In this document: positions 9,533 through 17,412 of the stretch, piece after piece | Layout: every line of letters begins with the position of its first letter | How positions within the stretch are numbered: the first letter of the stretch is position 1 | Source: Telmatospirillum siberiense | GTDB lineage: Bacteria > Pseudomonadota > Alphaproteobacteria > Rhodospirillales > Magnetospirillaceae | Direction: 5' to 3' | Length of the DNA: 64,000 bases | Assembly (NCBI RefSeq): GCF_002845745.1 | Contig: NZ_PIUM01000017.1 | Span: 51,212 to 115,211, forward strand | Notes under the pieces: generated by a model | Told to the model about the DNA's origin: nothing | The model's database searches: none | The model's input: the letters and a program-made list of their open reading frames with translations, nothing else | Program-made: the position numbers and the translations under genes

Positions 9533-10225
9533 TCAGGCCTTTCGGGCTTTTTCGGGGGCGCACAGCCCGTCTTGGGATTTGATGAATTCGACGAGGCTGG
9601 GCGCGGTGCGCAGCACATGGGCGCGCATGGCGGCCTCGGCTTCCGCCGGATCGCCCTTTTTGATCGCCTCGACCAGCAGTCGCTGCGGCGGGGTGGCGCC
9701 GCGCGGCTTCTCGGCATGATGAAACCAGATGCGCAGGTAGGGATCGATGGTGGCGTAGAGCGAGTTGATCTGGCGGATCAGCGTCGGGCGCCGGCTCAGT
9801 CCCGAGAGATACTGATGAAACGCCTGGTGGTGATGGTTCCATTGACCGTTCTCGCCCGCATCGCTTTGTTCCATGCGATCGAGGAACCCGTTCAGTTCGG
9901 AGATCACCCCGGCATCGATGGACGGTATCGCCAGGCGAAGGGCCAGGCCCTCGAGCACCGCCCGGATTTCGAACAACTCGCTGATTTCATCGGCGGTCAG
10001 TCTGGTGACCACCGCTCCCCGGTTGGGACGCGTGGTGACCAGCCCTTCGACCGCCAGCCGGGCCAGGGCTTCGCGCACCGGCATGCGGCTCAATTGCAGT
10101 TCGGCGGCGACGTCTTTCGCGATCAGGTGGTCGCCGGGCCGATACCGGCCCTCGCGGATGGCGGCCAGAATGAAGCGGTAGGCCTCCTCCTGGGCTGAGC
10201 TGTAGGACTGCGGATCTCCGTACAT
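9533..10225 (-). CDS. GntR-family transcriptional regulator, FCD (FadR-like) subfamily
   Basis: DNA-binding regulator, 230 residues from the chosen ATG. The N-terminal winged helix shows the GntR hallmark LIAKDVAAELQLSRMPVREAL and GLVTTRPNRGAVV. An all-helical FCD ligand domain follows (ELFEIRAVLEGLALRLA, then the HHHQAFHQYLSGLSRR and FHHAEKPR histidine regions that bind a metal or carboxylate ligand in this family). A longer reading starts at 10273, but that stretch coincides with a tandem TGGAT repeat that looks like an operator. The ATG at 10225 has GGGGA upstream. It is first in the ggt–transporter operon and probably autoregulated. Confidence 0.9.
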   Translation of the reverse strand: MYGDPQSYSSAQEEAYRFILAAIREGRYRPGDHLIAKDVAAELQLSRMPVREALARLAVEGLVTTRPNRGAVVTRLTADEISELFEIRAVLEGLALRLAIPSIDAGVISELNGFLDRMEQSDAGENGQWNHHHQAFHQYLSGLSRRPTLIRQINSLYATIDPYLRIWFHHAEKPRGATPPQRLLVEAIKKGDPAEAEAAMRAHVLRTAPSLVEFIKSQDGLCAPEKARKA

Positions 10226-10248
10226 TGGCGTCCCCGGAAATTTAAGAT

Positions 10249-10280
10249 TGGATCCACGTATCCATGCATCCATATATCCA
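10249..10280. promoter_or_regulatory. Tandem TGGAT operator-like array upstream of gntR
   Basis: On the minus strand, TGGAT occurs four times with an exact 8-bp period (on the plus strand, ATCCA at 10252, 10260, 10268 and 10276). The gene-proximal unit forms the self-complementary TGGATCCA (10249–10256). It sits 24–55 bases before the gntR start and between gntR and the amidase gene. Phased short repeats in front of an autoregulated GntR gene suggest its binding site. Confidence 0.55.
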
Positions 10281-10327
10281 AAAAGTCAGAGTGTCCATAA
10301 TTTAATCAGTATGGAGTTAAGCCTAAA

Positions 10328-11740
10328 TTATGAGCATATTGGGTGACGCTTCCAGCATTGCCGGACCGATTCGACGGCCTGCGCCAGCTTCAGCAATCCA
10401 AGCTCGTCACGGTATTTTCCAACGATCTGGATGCCCACCGGCAGGCCGCCGGCGGTGAAGGCGAAGGGGACGGAAATGGCGGGATGACCGGTTATCGAGA
10501 TGTGATAACAGGACTTCATCCAGTCGATATAGGTTTCCATGTCGGTGCCATCGATGGCACGGACATACTCCTCTTCCACCGGAAATGGCGGCACCTGGCT
10601 GACCGGGGCGACAAGGAAATCGTGGGTTTCGAGAAAATTCCGCATGCGGTGGAATGCCTGCAGGCGGGCTGCCTCCGCCTCGGCCACCCGTCGGCCGGTG
10701 AGGGCCAGTCCCAGTTCGATATTCCAGATCACCGTCTCTTTGAGCATATCGCGATGACGCTCGAGGGTGGATCCGTAGCCCGTCGCGAAAGCCAATCCCC
10801 GCAGAGCCTGGAAGGCGGAGTTGGCCTCGCCCAGATCCGGCGTCGCCTCCTCGACGACGCATCCTAAGTCTTCGAAAAGACCGGCGCTCGCCGCGGTGAT
10901 CGAACGGATCTCGGGATCCATCGGCAGGCCGCCGAGGTCGGGACTGATGGCGATCCTCAGTCCCTTGGTGTCGCCATCCAGGGACGTGCGGAAGAGGGCG
11001 CCGTCGCCGGGGACCGACAAGGGGTCGCGGGGATCGGCGCCGGCCTGCACGCTGAGCAGCAGGGCGGTATCGGCGACGGTCCGGCCCATCGGTCCGGCGA
11101 CGGTCAAGGTGCTGAAGGCATTGGCGGAAGGCCATTGGGGGACCCGTCCGATCGACGGCCGGAGACCGACGACATTGCAATAGCCGGCGGGATTGCGGAG
11201 CGATCCGCCCATATCGCTACCGTCGGCAAGGGCGGTCATGCCGGTGGCGAGCGCGATGGCGGATCCGCCGCTGCTGCCGCCCGGCGTGCGGCTGATGTCG
11301 TAAGGATTGCGGCTATAGCCGAAGAGCGCGTTGAAGGTGTGCGATCCGGCCCCGAATTCCGGCAAATTGGTTTTTCCGACGCAGATCGCCCCCGCCGCTT
11401 TCGCGCGGGCGACCACCAGGCTGTCGACGTTCGGGATGAAGTCGGCGAAGAGCTTCGATCCGAAAGTGGTGCGCAGGTCCCTGGTCTGGAAGGAATCCTT
11501 ATGCGCGATGGGCAATCCGTGAAGCGGGCCGAGATCCTCGCCCCGGGCCTGCCTTTCGTCGGCGGCCGCCGCATTCTCCATCGCCTTGTCGGCCTCCAGG
11601 GTGACGATGGCGTTGAGGCGGGGATTGATTTGGGAGATCCGCTCAAGATGCGCGGCCATCAGCTCCCGTGCGCTGAGGTGGCCGGCTCGGATTTCGCTGA
11701 GTGTTTCGACGGCTGGACGCAGGCAGGGATCAGATTCCAT
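10328..11740 (-). CDS. Amidase (amidase signature family)
   Basis: Hydrolyses a carboxamide to acid plus ammonia or amine; substrate unknown. The Ser-cisSer-Lys triad of the family is visible: Lys81 in HGLPIAHKD, the GGSSGGSA glycine-serine motif (Ser156/157) and the nucleophile Ser180 in SDMGGSLRNPA. The 470-residue length is typical. The start at 11740 (MESDPCLRPAVETLSEIRAG) gives the normal family N-terminus; an open frame extending to 12343 runs antisense through the divergent iclR gene and is not coding. It is transcribed away from iclR and towards the gntR–ggt–transporter operon. It could act on the same nitrogenous compounds (inference). Confidence 0.92.
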   Translation of the reverse strand: MESDPCLRPAVETLSEIRAGHLSARELMAAHLERISQINPRLNAIVTLEADKAMENAAAADERQARGEDLGPLHGLPIAHKDSFQTRDLRTTFGSKLFADFIPNVDSLVVARAKAAGAICVGKTNLPEFGAGSHTFNALFGYSRNPYDISRTPGGSSGGSAIALATGMTALADGSDMGGSLRNPAGYCNVVGLRPSIGRVPQWPSANAFSTLTVAGPMGRTVADTALLLSVQAGADPRDPLSVPGDGALFRTSLDGDTKGLRIAISPDLGGLPMDPEIRSITAASAGLFEDLGCVVEEATPDLGEANSAFQALRGLAFATGYGSTLERHRDMLKETVIWNIELGLALTGRRVAEAEAARLQAFHRMRNFLETHDFLVAPVSQVPPFPVEEEYVRAIDGTDMETYIDWMKSCYHISITGHPAISVPFAFTAGGLPVGIQIVGKYRDELGLLKLAQAVESVRQCWKRHPICS

Positions 11741-11751
11741 AGACAGGCTCC

Positions 11752-11768
11752 GTATCGATATGCGATAC
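11752..11768. promoter_or_regulatory. Inverted repeat between amidase and iclR
   Basis: GTATCG-ATATG-CGATAC, a perfect 6-bp inverted repeat with a 5-bp spacer, midway in the 75-bp divergent gap. The position and symmetry fit an operator for the adjacent IclR regulator acting on both genes. Inference from position only. Confidence 0.5.
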
Positions 11769-11815
11769 TTAATATCGCTTAATGGATAGAATGGATCTTT
11801 TTGGAGATCATGGCA

Positions 11816-12589
11816 ATGGATGTCGCCGAAGGAGGGCGGGATCTCCTGTTCGTCGAATCGCTGGAGCGCGGAATGCGGCTGTTGGCGGCTTTCCGCGGAA
11901 CGACGGACAGTCTGGGATTGACCGAACTGGCGGCGGCGACCGGGCTGACCAAGAGCGCCGCGCAGCGTTTCGCCCACACCTGGGAGCGGATGGGCTATCT
12001 GGAGAAGGACGCGCGAAGCCGTCGTTTCCGGCTGGGGATCCGGGTGCTCGAGCTGGGTTTCTTCTTCCTGCGCGGCCATCCGCTGGCCGGCCGGGCGATG
12101 CCCCATCTGCTGGCGGTCCGAGAGCGGCTGGGGGTGGCGGTCAATCTCAGCCTGCGGGACGGAGCCGACATCGTCTATGCGGTGCGCGAGCCGGATCAGC
12201 GGCTGACCTTGGCGGAAATGCTGCCGGGACGGCGGATGCCGGCCTTTTGCACCAGTGCCGGCAGGGCCTTGCTGGCGCATTGCGGGGATGACGAACTGGA
12301 TGCCGTCCTGGCGGCCCCGGGCCGGATCCGCTATACGCCCCACACCGAGACCGATGCCCAGGCGCTACGCCGGGAAATCGAGACGGTTCGCCGCCAAGGC
12401 TTCGCCATCGCTCGCGATCAGGTGCTGATCGGCCAGATCGGTGTCGCCGCCGCGGTCCCCGATTTCGGACGGCAACCGGCGGCGGCGGTCAATATGACAA
12501 TGACGACCGACCAGTGGGGCGAGGCGCGGATCGTTCGCGAACTGGTTCCGCAGCTGATGGCTGTCACCGAAGCGATCAGCCGGGGGTGA
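11816..12589 (+). CDS. IclR-family transcriptional regulator
   Basis: Regulator of 257 residues. The N-terminal winged helix-turn-helix covers about residues 10–75 (FVESLERGMRLLAAF; LGLTELAAATGLTKSAAQRF). The C-terminal ligand-binding domain has the family pattern: VNLSLRDGADIVYAVRE, PAFCTSAGRALLA and the loop QGFAIARDQVLIGQIGVAAAV. The ATG at 11816 is chosen because GGAG lies 9 bases upstream; an ATG at 11810 and a TTG at 11801 are in frame but poorly spaced. It is divergent from the amidase gene, its likely target. Confidence 0.92.
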   Translation: MDVAEGGRDLLFVESLERGMRLLAAFRGTTDSLGLTELAAATGLTKSAAQRFAHTWERMGYLEKDARSRRFRLGIRVLELGFFFLRGHPLAGRAMPHLLAVRERLGVAVNLSLRDGADIVYAVREPDQRLTLAEMLPGRRMPAFCTSAGRALLAHCGDDELDAVLAAPGRIRYTPHTETDAQALRREIETVRRQGFAIARDQVLIGQIGVAAAVPDFGRQPAAAVNMTMTTDQWGEARIVRELVPQLMAVTEAISRG

Positions 12590-12667
12590 GGGCTGGATTG
12601 GCCGAACTGCCGGGCGCGGGACTGCGAGTTTCCGGCCCCGGGGGAGGCTCTAGGCTTGCGTGACGCT

Positions 12668-12710
12668 GAAAAAACTCCGTTTTTTCAAATGCTCAAACGC
12701 CGCTCGGGCT
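12668..12710. terminator. Bidirectional hairpin plus repeat block between iclR and ccrM
   Basis: GAAAAAAC (12668–12675) pairs with GTTTTTTC (12679–12686) across TCC, giving A- and T-tracts on both strands. The block TCAAACGCCGCTCGGGCT follows at 12693–12710; it is the inverse of the block at 1186–1203. The gap lies between convergent genes, so a two-way terminator is plausible. Confidence 0.55.
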
Positions 12711-12742
12711 AACGGCGCGATTCAATCTAAACGCAACGCGCT

Positions 12743-13890
<1,148 letters not shown>

Positions 13891-13891
13891 C

Positions 13892-14506
13892 CTATTCTTT
13901 TAACAGAAGATCGCGAATCGGGGCGAAGCTACGGCGATGATGGGGGGTAATCCCCTGGTTATGAATCGCCGCCAGATGTTCGGCCGTTCCGTAGCCGGCG
14001 TTGCGATCCCAGCCATATCCCGGCATGGTCAACGCCAGGGAACTCATCAGGCGATCGCGGGTGACCTTGGCGATCACCGATGCCGCGGCGATGGAAAGGC
14101 TTTTCCGATCGCCCTTGACGACGCATTGAATTCGGCAGGGCAGCGGCGGCCGTTGATTGCCGTCGACCAGCGCCCAATCGACGGAGGTCTGCGTCAGGAG
14201 GGCGTCGAAGGCCCGCCGCATGGCCAGAAATGTCGCCTGCAGGATATTGATGCTGTCGATTTCACCGACATCGGCCTCGCCGAGACCGACCTGGGCGCAA
14301 TCCCGGATGATGTCGAACAGATAGTCCCGCTTCTTGGCCGATAAAAGCTTCGAATCGTTGAGCTGCCGGAGCAACGGTTCGGGAAGCGAGTCCGGCAGGA
14401 TGACCGCCGCGGCGACCACCGGCCCGGCCAGGGGGCCGCGGCCGACCTCATCGATACCGCAAATCGTCCCATCCAGGGCGTGCTCAAGAGAAAAGTCGGG
14501 ATGCAT
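13892..14506 (-). CDS. rnhB: Ribonuclease HII
   Basis: Cleaves RNA in RNA/DNA hybrids and removes misincorporated ribonucleotides. The catalytic set is visible: Asp19 and Glu20 in GIDEVGRGPLAGPVVAAAV, Asp in ALVDGNQ, and Asp in ASVIAKVTRDRLM. The family C-terminal patterns GYGTAEHLAAIHNQGITPHHRRSF are present. The 204-residue product starts at MHPDFSLEHALDG (ATG 14506); the open frame upstream lacks family similarity. Encoded just upstream of ccrM and probably co-transcribed. Confidence 0.95.
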   Translation of the reverse strand: MHPDFSLEHALDGTICGIDEVGRGPLAGPVVAAAVILPDSLPEPLLRQLNDSKLLSAKKRDYLFDIIRDCAQVGLGEADVGEIDSINILQATFLAMRRAFDALLTQTSVDWALVDGNQRPPLPCRIQCVVKGDRKSLSIAAASVIAKVTRDRLMSSLALTMPGYGWDRNAGYGTAEHLAAIHNQGITPHHRRSFAPIRDLLLKE

Positions 14507-14664
14507 GAAAAAAACGCCTGCTCCAAGATAAAGGTCGGTTATTGCTTTCACTACCGTGTTACGTGCGGGAGTGGAAGCTTTCAACACGAAAAGAGCAAAA
14601 ATCGCGCATAATGTGGTATTCATGACAGAATCAACGGGTGATTACCGCTTCATCGAGATATACC

Positions 14665-15348
14665 ATGGAGCACTATGTCATCTATCGCTTCTTTGCCGCG
14701 GACAACGAGAAAATCGAGGTTCGGCTGGATTTTGATGCGATCACATTCGAATTGTTGCCGGTAACTGGGCAGCCCACGCCGGATTGGGCGAGATTGGATC
14801 ATCATCCCTGTCGGGACTGCGCCTGCCCGACGGACGTCATCTACTGTCCGACGGCCCTGGCCCTGGCCCGGTTCATTGGATCCTTCGACACGCGCTTCTC
14901 TTATGAGAAGGCCGTCGTCGAAATCGAAACACCACAGCGGGTTATCCTGTCGAAAGGAAGTTTCCAGTCGGGCATGGCTTCGCTGCTTGCGGTGGTTTGC
15001 GCCACGTCGGGATGTCCGGCCACTCGGTTCCTGCGGCCCCAGGTCCGCTTTCTCATTCCGTTTTCCGATGGGCGGGAAGCCTTGTTCCGGACCGTGTCGA
15101 CCTACCTGCTTTGCCTCCATATGAACGCCGCCGAAAAGGAACCGGTCCAACGGCGCTATCTTGACGAGGTGGCGGCGCGTTACGTCTTGTTGCGGCAGGT
15201 GACGGCCAATCTGGTCGTGCGGTTGCGGCCGGTGCTAAGGCGTCATGCGGCTCTCAACGCCGATATTCTTCTCGATGCCTTTTCCGAGATCGCCGCCGTC
15301 GATTTCGACGAGGGACTTGCCGAATTGCGGATGTTTTGCGGCGATTGA
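14665..15348 (+). CDS. Conserved-looking protein of unknown function with a cysteine cluster
   Basis: A 227-residue soluble protein from the ATG at 14665; a longer frame to 14638 has no better start. It begins with alternating strands (HYVIYRFFAADNEKIEVRLDFDAITFELL). Next is a compact Cys/His cluster, HHPCRDCACPTDVIYCP (about residues 45–61), that could bind Zn or an Fe-S cluster. The C-terminal half is helical, with a basic stretch (YVLLRQVTANLVVRLRPVLRRH) and an acidic tail. There is no signal peptide or membrane helix. It is divergent from rnhB and ends 11 bases before the convergent radical SAM gene. No family is recognised with confidence. Confidence 0.75.
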   Translation: MEHYVIYRFFAADNEKIEVRLDFDAITFELLPVTGQPTPDWARLDHHPCRDCACPTDVIYCPTALALARFIGSFDTRFSYEKAVVEIETPQRVILSKGSFQSGMASLLAVVCATSGCPATRFLRPQVRFLIPFSDGREALFRTVSTYLLCLHMNAAEKEPVQRRYLDEVAARYVLLRQVTANLVVRLRPVLRRHAALNADILLDAFSEIAAVDFDEGLAELRMFCGD

Positions 15349-15359
15349 CCGACCCCTCC

Positions 15360-16427
15360 TCAGAACAGCGTCATCTGGTCGCCGGGACGGGGCGGCGGGG
15401 CGAAAAGGTCGGTTCTCGTCAACCGCGCCTGCCCGCCGATGAGGCCGTATCGGCGCATGGCCATCTGGAATCGTTTTTCCAGAAGGGTGCTCAATGTGCC
15501 TTCGCCGGTGAACCGCCGGCCGAAGGTGGCATCGTTCAGTCGTCCTTGCCGATATTGCCGCAGCAGGTTGAGAACGTGGATGCGTCGTTCCGGGCGATGC
15601 TTCTCCAGCCATAGATTGAACAATTCACGGGTCTCGTGGGGAAGGCGCAACAGCGTCCAACTGGCGCTTTTTGCGCCATGGGCGGCCGCGGCCTCCAGGA
15701 GGCGCTCCAATTCGTGATCGGTCAGTCCGGGAATGACCGGAGCGACCGAAACGGCGGTGGGAATGCCGGCATTCGCCAAGGCGCGGATGGCCGCCAGGCG
15801 ACGCGTCGGCATGGCGGCTCGGGGTTCGAGGAGGCGGGCCAGGTCGCGGTCCAAGGTGGTGACCGAGAGAGCGACGCTGGCGAGGCCATCGGCAGCCATT
15901 GCCGCCAGGATGTCGATATCGCGGACGACCAGGGCCGATTTCGTGGTGATGGTGACGGGGTGCCGGAAGTCCCGCAATATTTCAAGGATCGAGCGCATGA
16001 TGCGTTGCCGGCGCTCGACCGGTTGATAGGGATCGGTATTGGTCCCGATGGCGATGGTTCGGCAGCGATATCCCTTATGCCGAAGTTCCGCTTCCAACAA
16101 GGCGGCGGCGTTGGGTTTGGCAAACAGCCTGGTTTCGAAATCGAGCCCGGGGGACAAGCCCAAATAGGCGTGGCTGGGCCGCGCATAGCAGTAGACGCAG
16201 CCGTGCTCGCAGCCACGATAAGGGTTGATCGATTGTTCGAAGGGAATATCCGGCGAATCGTTGGTGGAGATGATCCGCCGCGCTTGGTCTTGCTCAAGCG
16301 TCGTCGCCAAGGGGGGGAGGTCGTCTTCGCGCCACCAGCCATCGTCGAAGGCTTCCCGCTGGTGAGGTTCGAAACGGCCGCAGGGATTGGCGAGCGCGCC
16401 CCGATGAGATGTGGGATCGTGGGTCAT
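15360..16427 (-). CDS. Radical SAM protein, PA0069/SplB-like family
   Basis: A 355-residue radical SAM protein. The cluster motif C-x3-C-x2-C is seen in NPYRGCEHGCVYCYARP, followed by the family stretch GLSPGLDFETRLFAKPNA. AIGTNTDPYQPVERR and TITTKSALVVRDIDIL match the barrel elements of the Rv2578c/PA0069 group, which resembles spore photoproduct lyase. The biochemical role of this group is not established. The start at MTHDPTSHRG (16427) is preferred over an upstream ATG (16457) because typical members begin shortly before RGALANPCGRFE. It is convergent with the preceding gene. Confidence 0.9.
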   Translation of the reverse strand: MTHDPTSHRGALANPCGRFEPHQREAFDDGWWREDDLPPLATTLEQDQARRIISTNDSPDIPFEQSINPYRGCEHGCVYCYARPSHAYLGLSPGLDFETRLFAKPNAAALLEAELRHKGYRCRTIAIGTNTDPYQPVERRQRIMRSILEILRDFRHPVTITTKSALVVRDIDILAAMAADGLASVALSVTTLDRDLARLLEPRAAMPTRRLAAIRALANAGIPTAVSVAPVIPGLTDHELERLLEAAAAHGAKSASWTLLRLPHETRELFNLWLEKHRPERRIHVLNLLRQYRQGRLNDATFGRRFTGEGTLSTLLEKRFQMAMRRYGLIGGQARLTRTDLFAPPPRPGDQMTLF

Positions 16428-16657
16428 TCCCGCCAAATTGGGGAAAATAACGAACATTTCAAGAACAAAAAGGGGAAAGTATATCGATGGTTGAGTGTGT
16501 GTTGAAGTTTGGCGCGAAAAATTCGGGGAAAATATCGTTTTGATTGATTATTTTATGAGCGGGACTATCCAAAAGGGTATCTGGAATTGTTCCAGTCCTC
16601 TCGATAAACTGGAAAAAACGGCGGAATCGCCATCATAAAAACAGGAGGACACGGGGT

Positions 16658-16816
16658 ATGGAAGAACGGAAAGATCCCAACCGCGGGCAGACGGGGAAAG
16701 ACGCGGAGAAGGAGCCGCCGTCGCCCGACGAACGGTCGGCGGAAATGCGCAATACCGGTGAGGCGGCGGATCGTCAGCCGCAGTATGACGCCTTCATGCG
16801 GGTGATCCGCCGCTGA
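16658..16816 (+). CDS. Small hydrophilic protein (52 aa), unknown function
   Basis: A 52-codon open frame with a textbook AGGAGG (16643–16648) 9 bases before the ATG. The product is highly charged and lacks hydrophobic segments: MEERKDPNRGQTGKDAEKEP, then an acidic middle, ending FMRVIRR. It looks intrinsically disordered. It stands alone between an A+T-rich upstream stretch (16428–16657) and a GC hairpin (16829–16855). The strong ribosome-binding site and fitting terminator support a real gene; there is no homology evidence. Confidence 0.6.
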   Translation: MEERKDPNRGQTGKDAEKEPPSPDERSAEMRNTGEAADRQPQYDAFMRVIRR

Positions 16817-16828
16817 TCGACGAGGCCG

Positions 16829-16855
16829 CCGGGGGCGACTTAACGATGCCCCCGG
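16829..16855. terminator. Hairpin between the 52-aa ORF and moaB
   Basis: CCGGGGGC (16829–16836) pairs with GCCCCCGG (16848–16855) across an 11-nt loop, between two convergent genes. It is suitable as a shared terminator, though the T-tracts are weak. Confidence 0.5.
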
Positions 16856-16866
16856 TCATCTTCATG

Positions 16867-17412
16867 TCAGTCGTGCGGCTTGAGATGTTCCAGCAATCGG
16901 GGCATCAGTTCGACCAGATTGCACGGACGGTGCCGGCTGTCGAGCTGCCAGCGCAGGATGTCGTCCCAGCCGTCGCGGCAGGCGCCGGGCGAACCGGGCA
17001 GGGCGAATAGATAAGTGCCGTGGGCGAGGCCGCCCGTCGCGCGGCTTTGGATGGTCGACGTGCCGATCTTCGGAAAGGACAGTTGGCGGAACAATTCGCC
17101 GAAGCCTTCGATTTCCTTCTCATAGACGGCGTGAAAGGCCTCCGGCGTGACGTCGCGCCCGGTGAGGCCGGTGCCTCCGGTGGAAATCACCACGTCGACA
17201 TTGGGGTCGGCGATCCAGCGCTTGAGCTGCGCGACCAACAGATCCTTGTCGTCCTTGATGATCCGCTTGTCGACGACCTTATGTCCGGCTTCGGTGATGC
17301 GCTCGACCAGGGTGTGACCCGAGGTGTCATCCGCCTCGGTGCGGCTGTCGGAAACTGTCAGGACCGCGATATTGACTGAAAGAAAGGCCCGTTCACCATC
17401 AATTTTTGACAT
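16867..17412 (-). CDS. moaB: Molybdenum cofactor biosynthesis protein B (MoaB/MogA family)
   Basis: A MoaB-type molybdopterin-binding fold protein of 181 residues, implicated in adenylylation of molybdopterin. Family motifs are clear: NIAVLTVSDSRTEADDTSG near the N-terminus, VVISTGGTGLTGRDVTPEA with the SGGTG-like loop in the middle, and GTSTIQSRATGGLAHGTYLF plus ALPGSPGACRDGWD at the C-terminus. The ATG at 17412 (MSKIDGERAF) overlaps the 3' end of the upstream transglycosylase gene by 14 bases, so the two are probably co-transcribed. No other moa genes are close; the ModA-like gene lies 16 kb away. Confidence 0.93.
   Translation of the reverse strand: MSKIDGERAFLSVNIAVLTVSDSRTEADDTSGHTLVERITEAGHKVVDKRIIKDDKDLLVAQLKRWIADPNVDVVISTGGTGLTGRDVTPEAFHAVYEKEIEGFGELFRQLSFPKIGTSTIQSRATGGLAHGTYLFALPGSPGACRDGWDDILRWQLDSRHRPCNLVELMPRLLEHLKPHD

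Noticed and set aside
11741..12343. N-terminal extension of the amidase frame
   Set aside because: Runs antisense through the IclR gene; the amidase family N-terminus fits the ATG at 11740.
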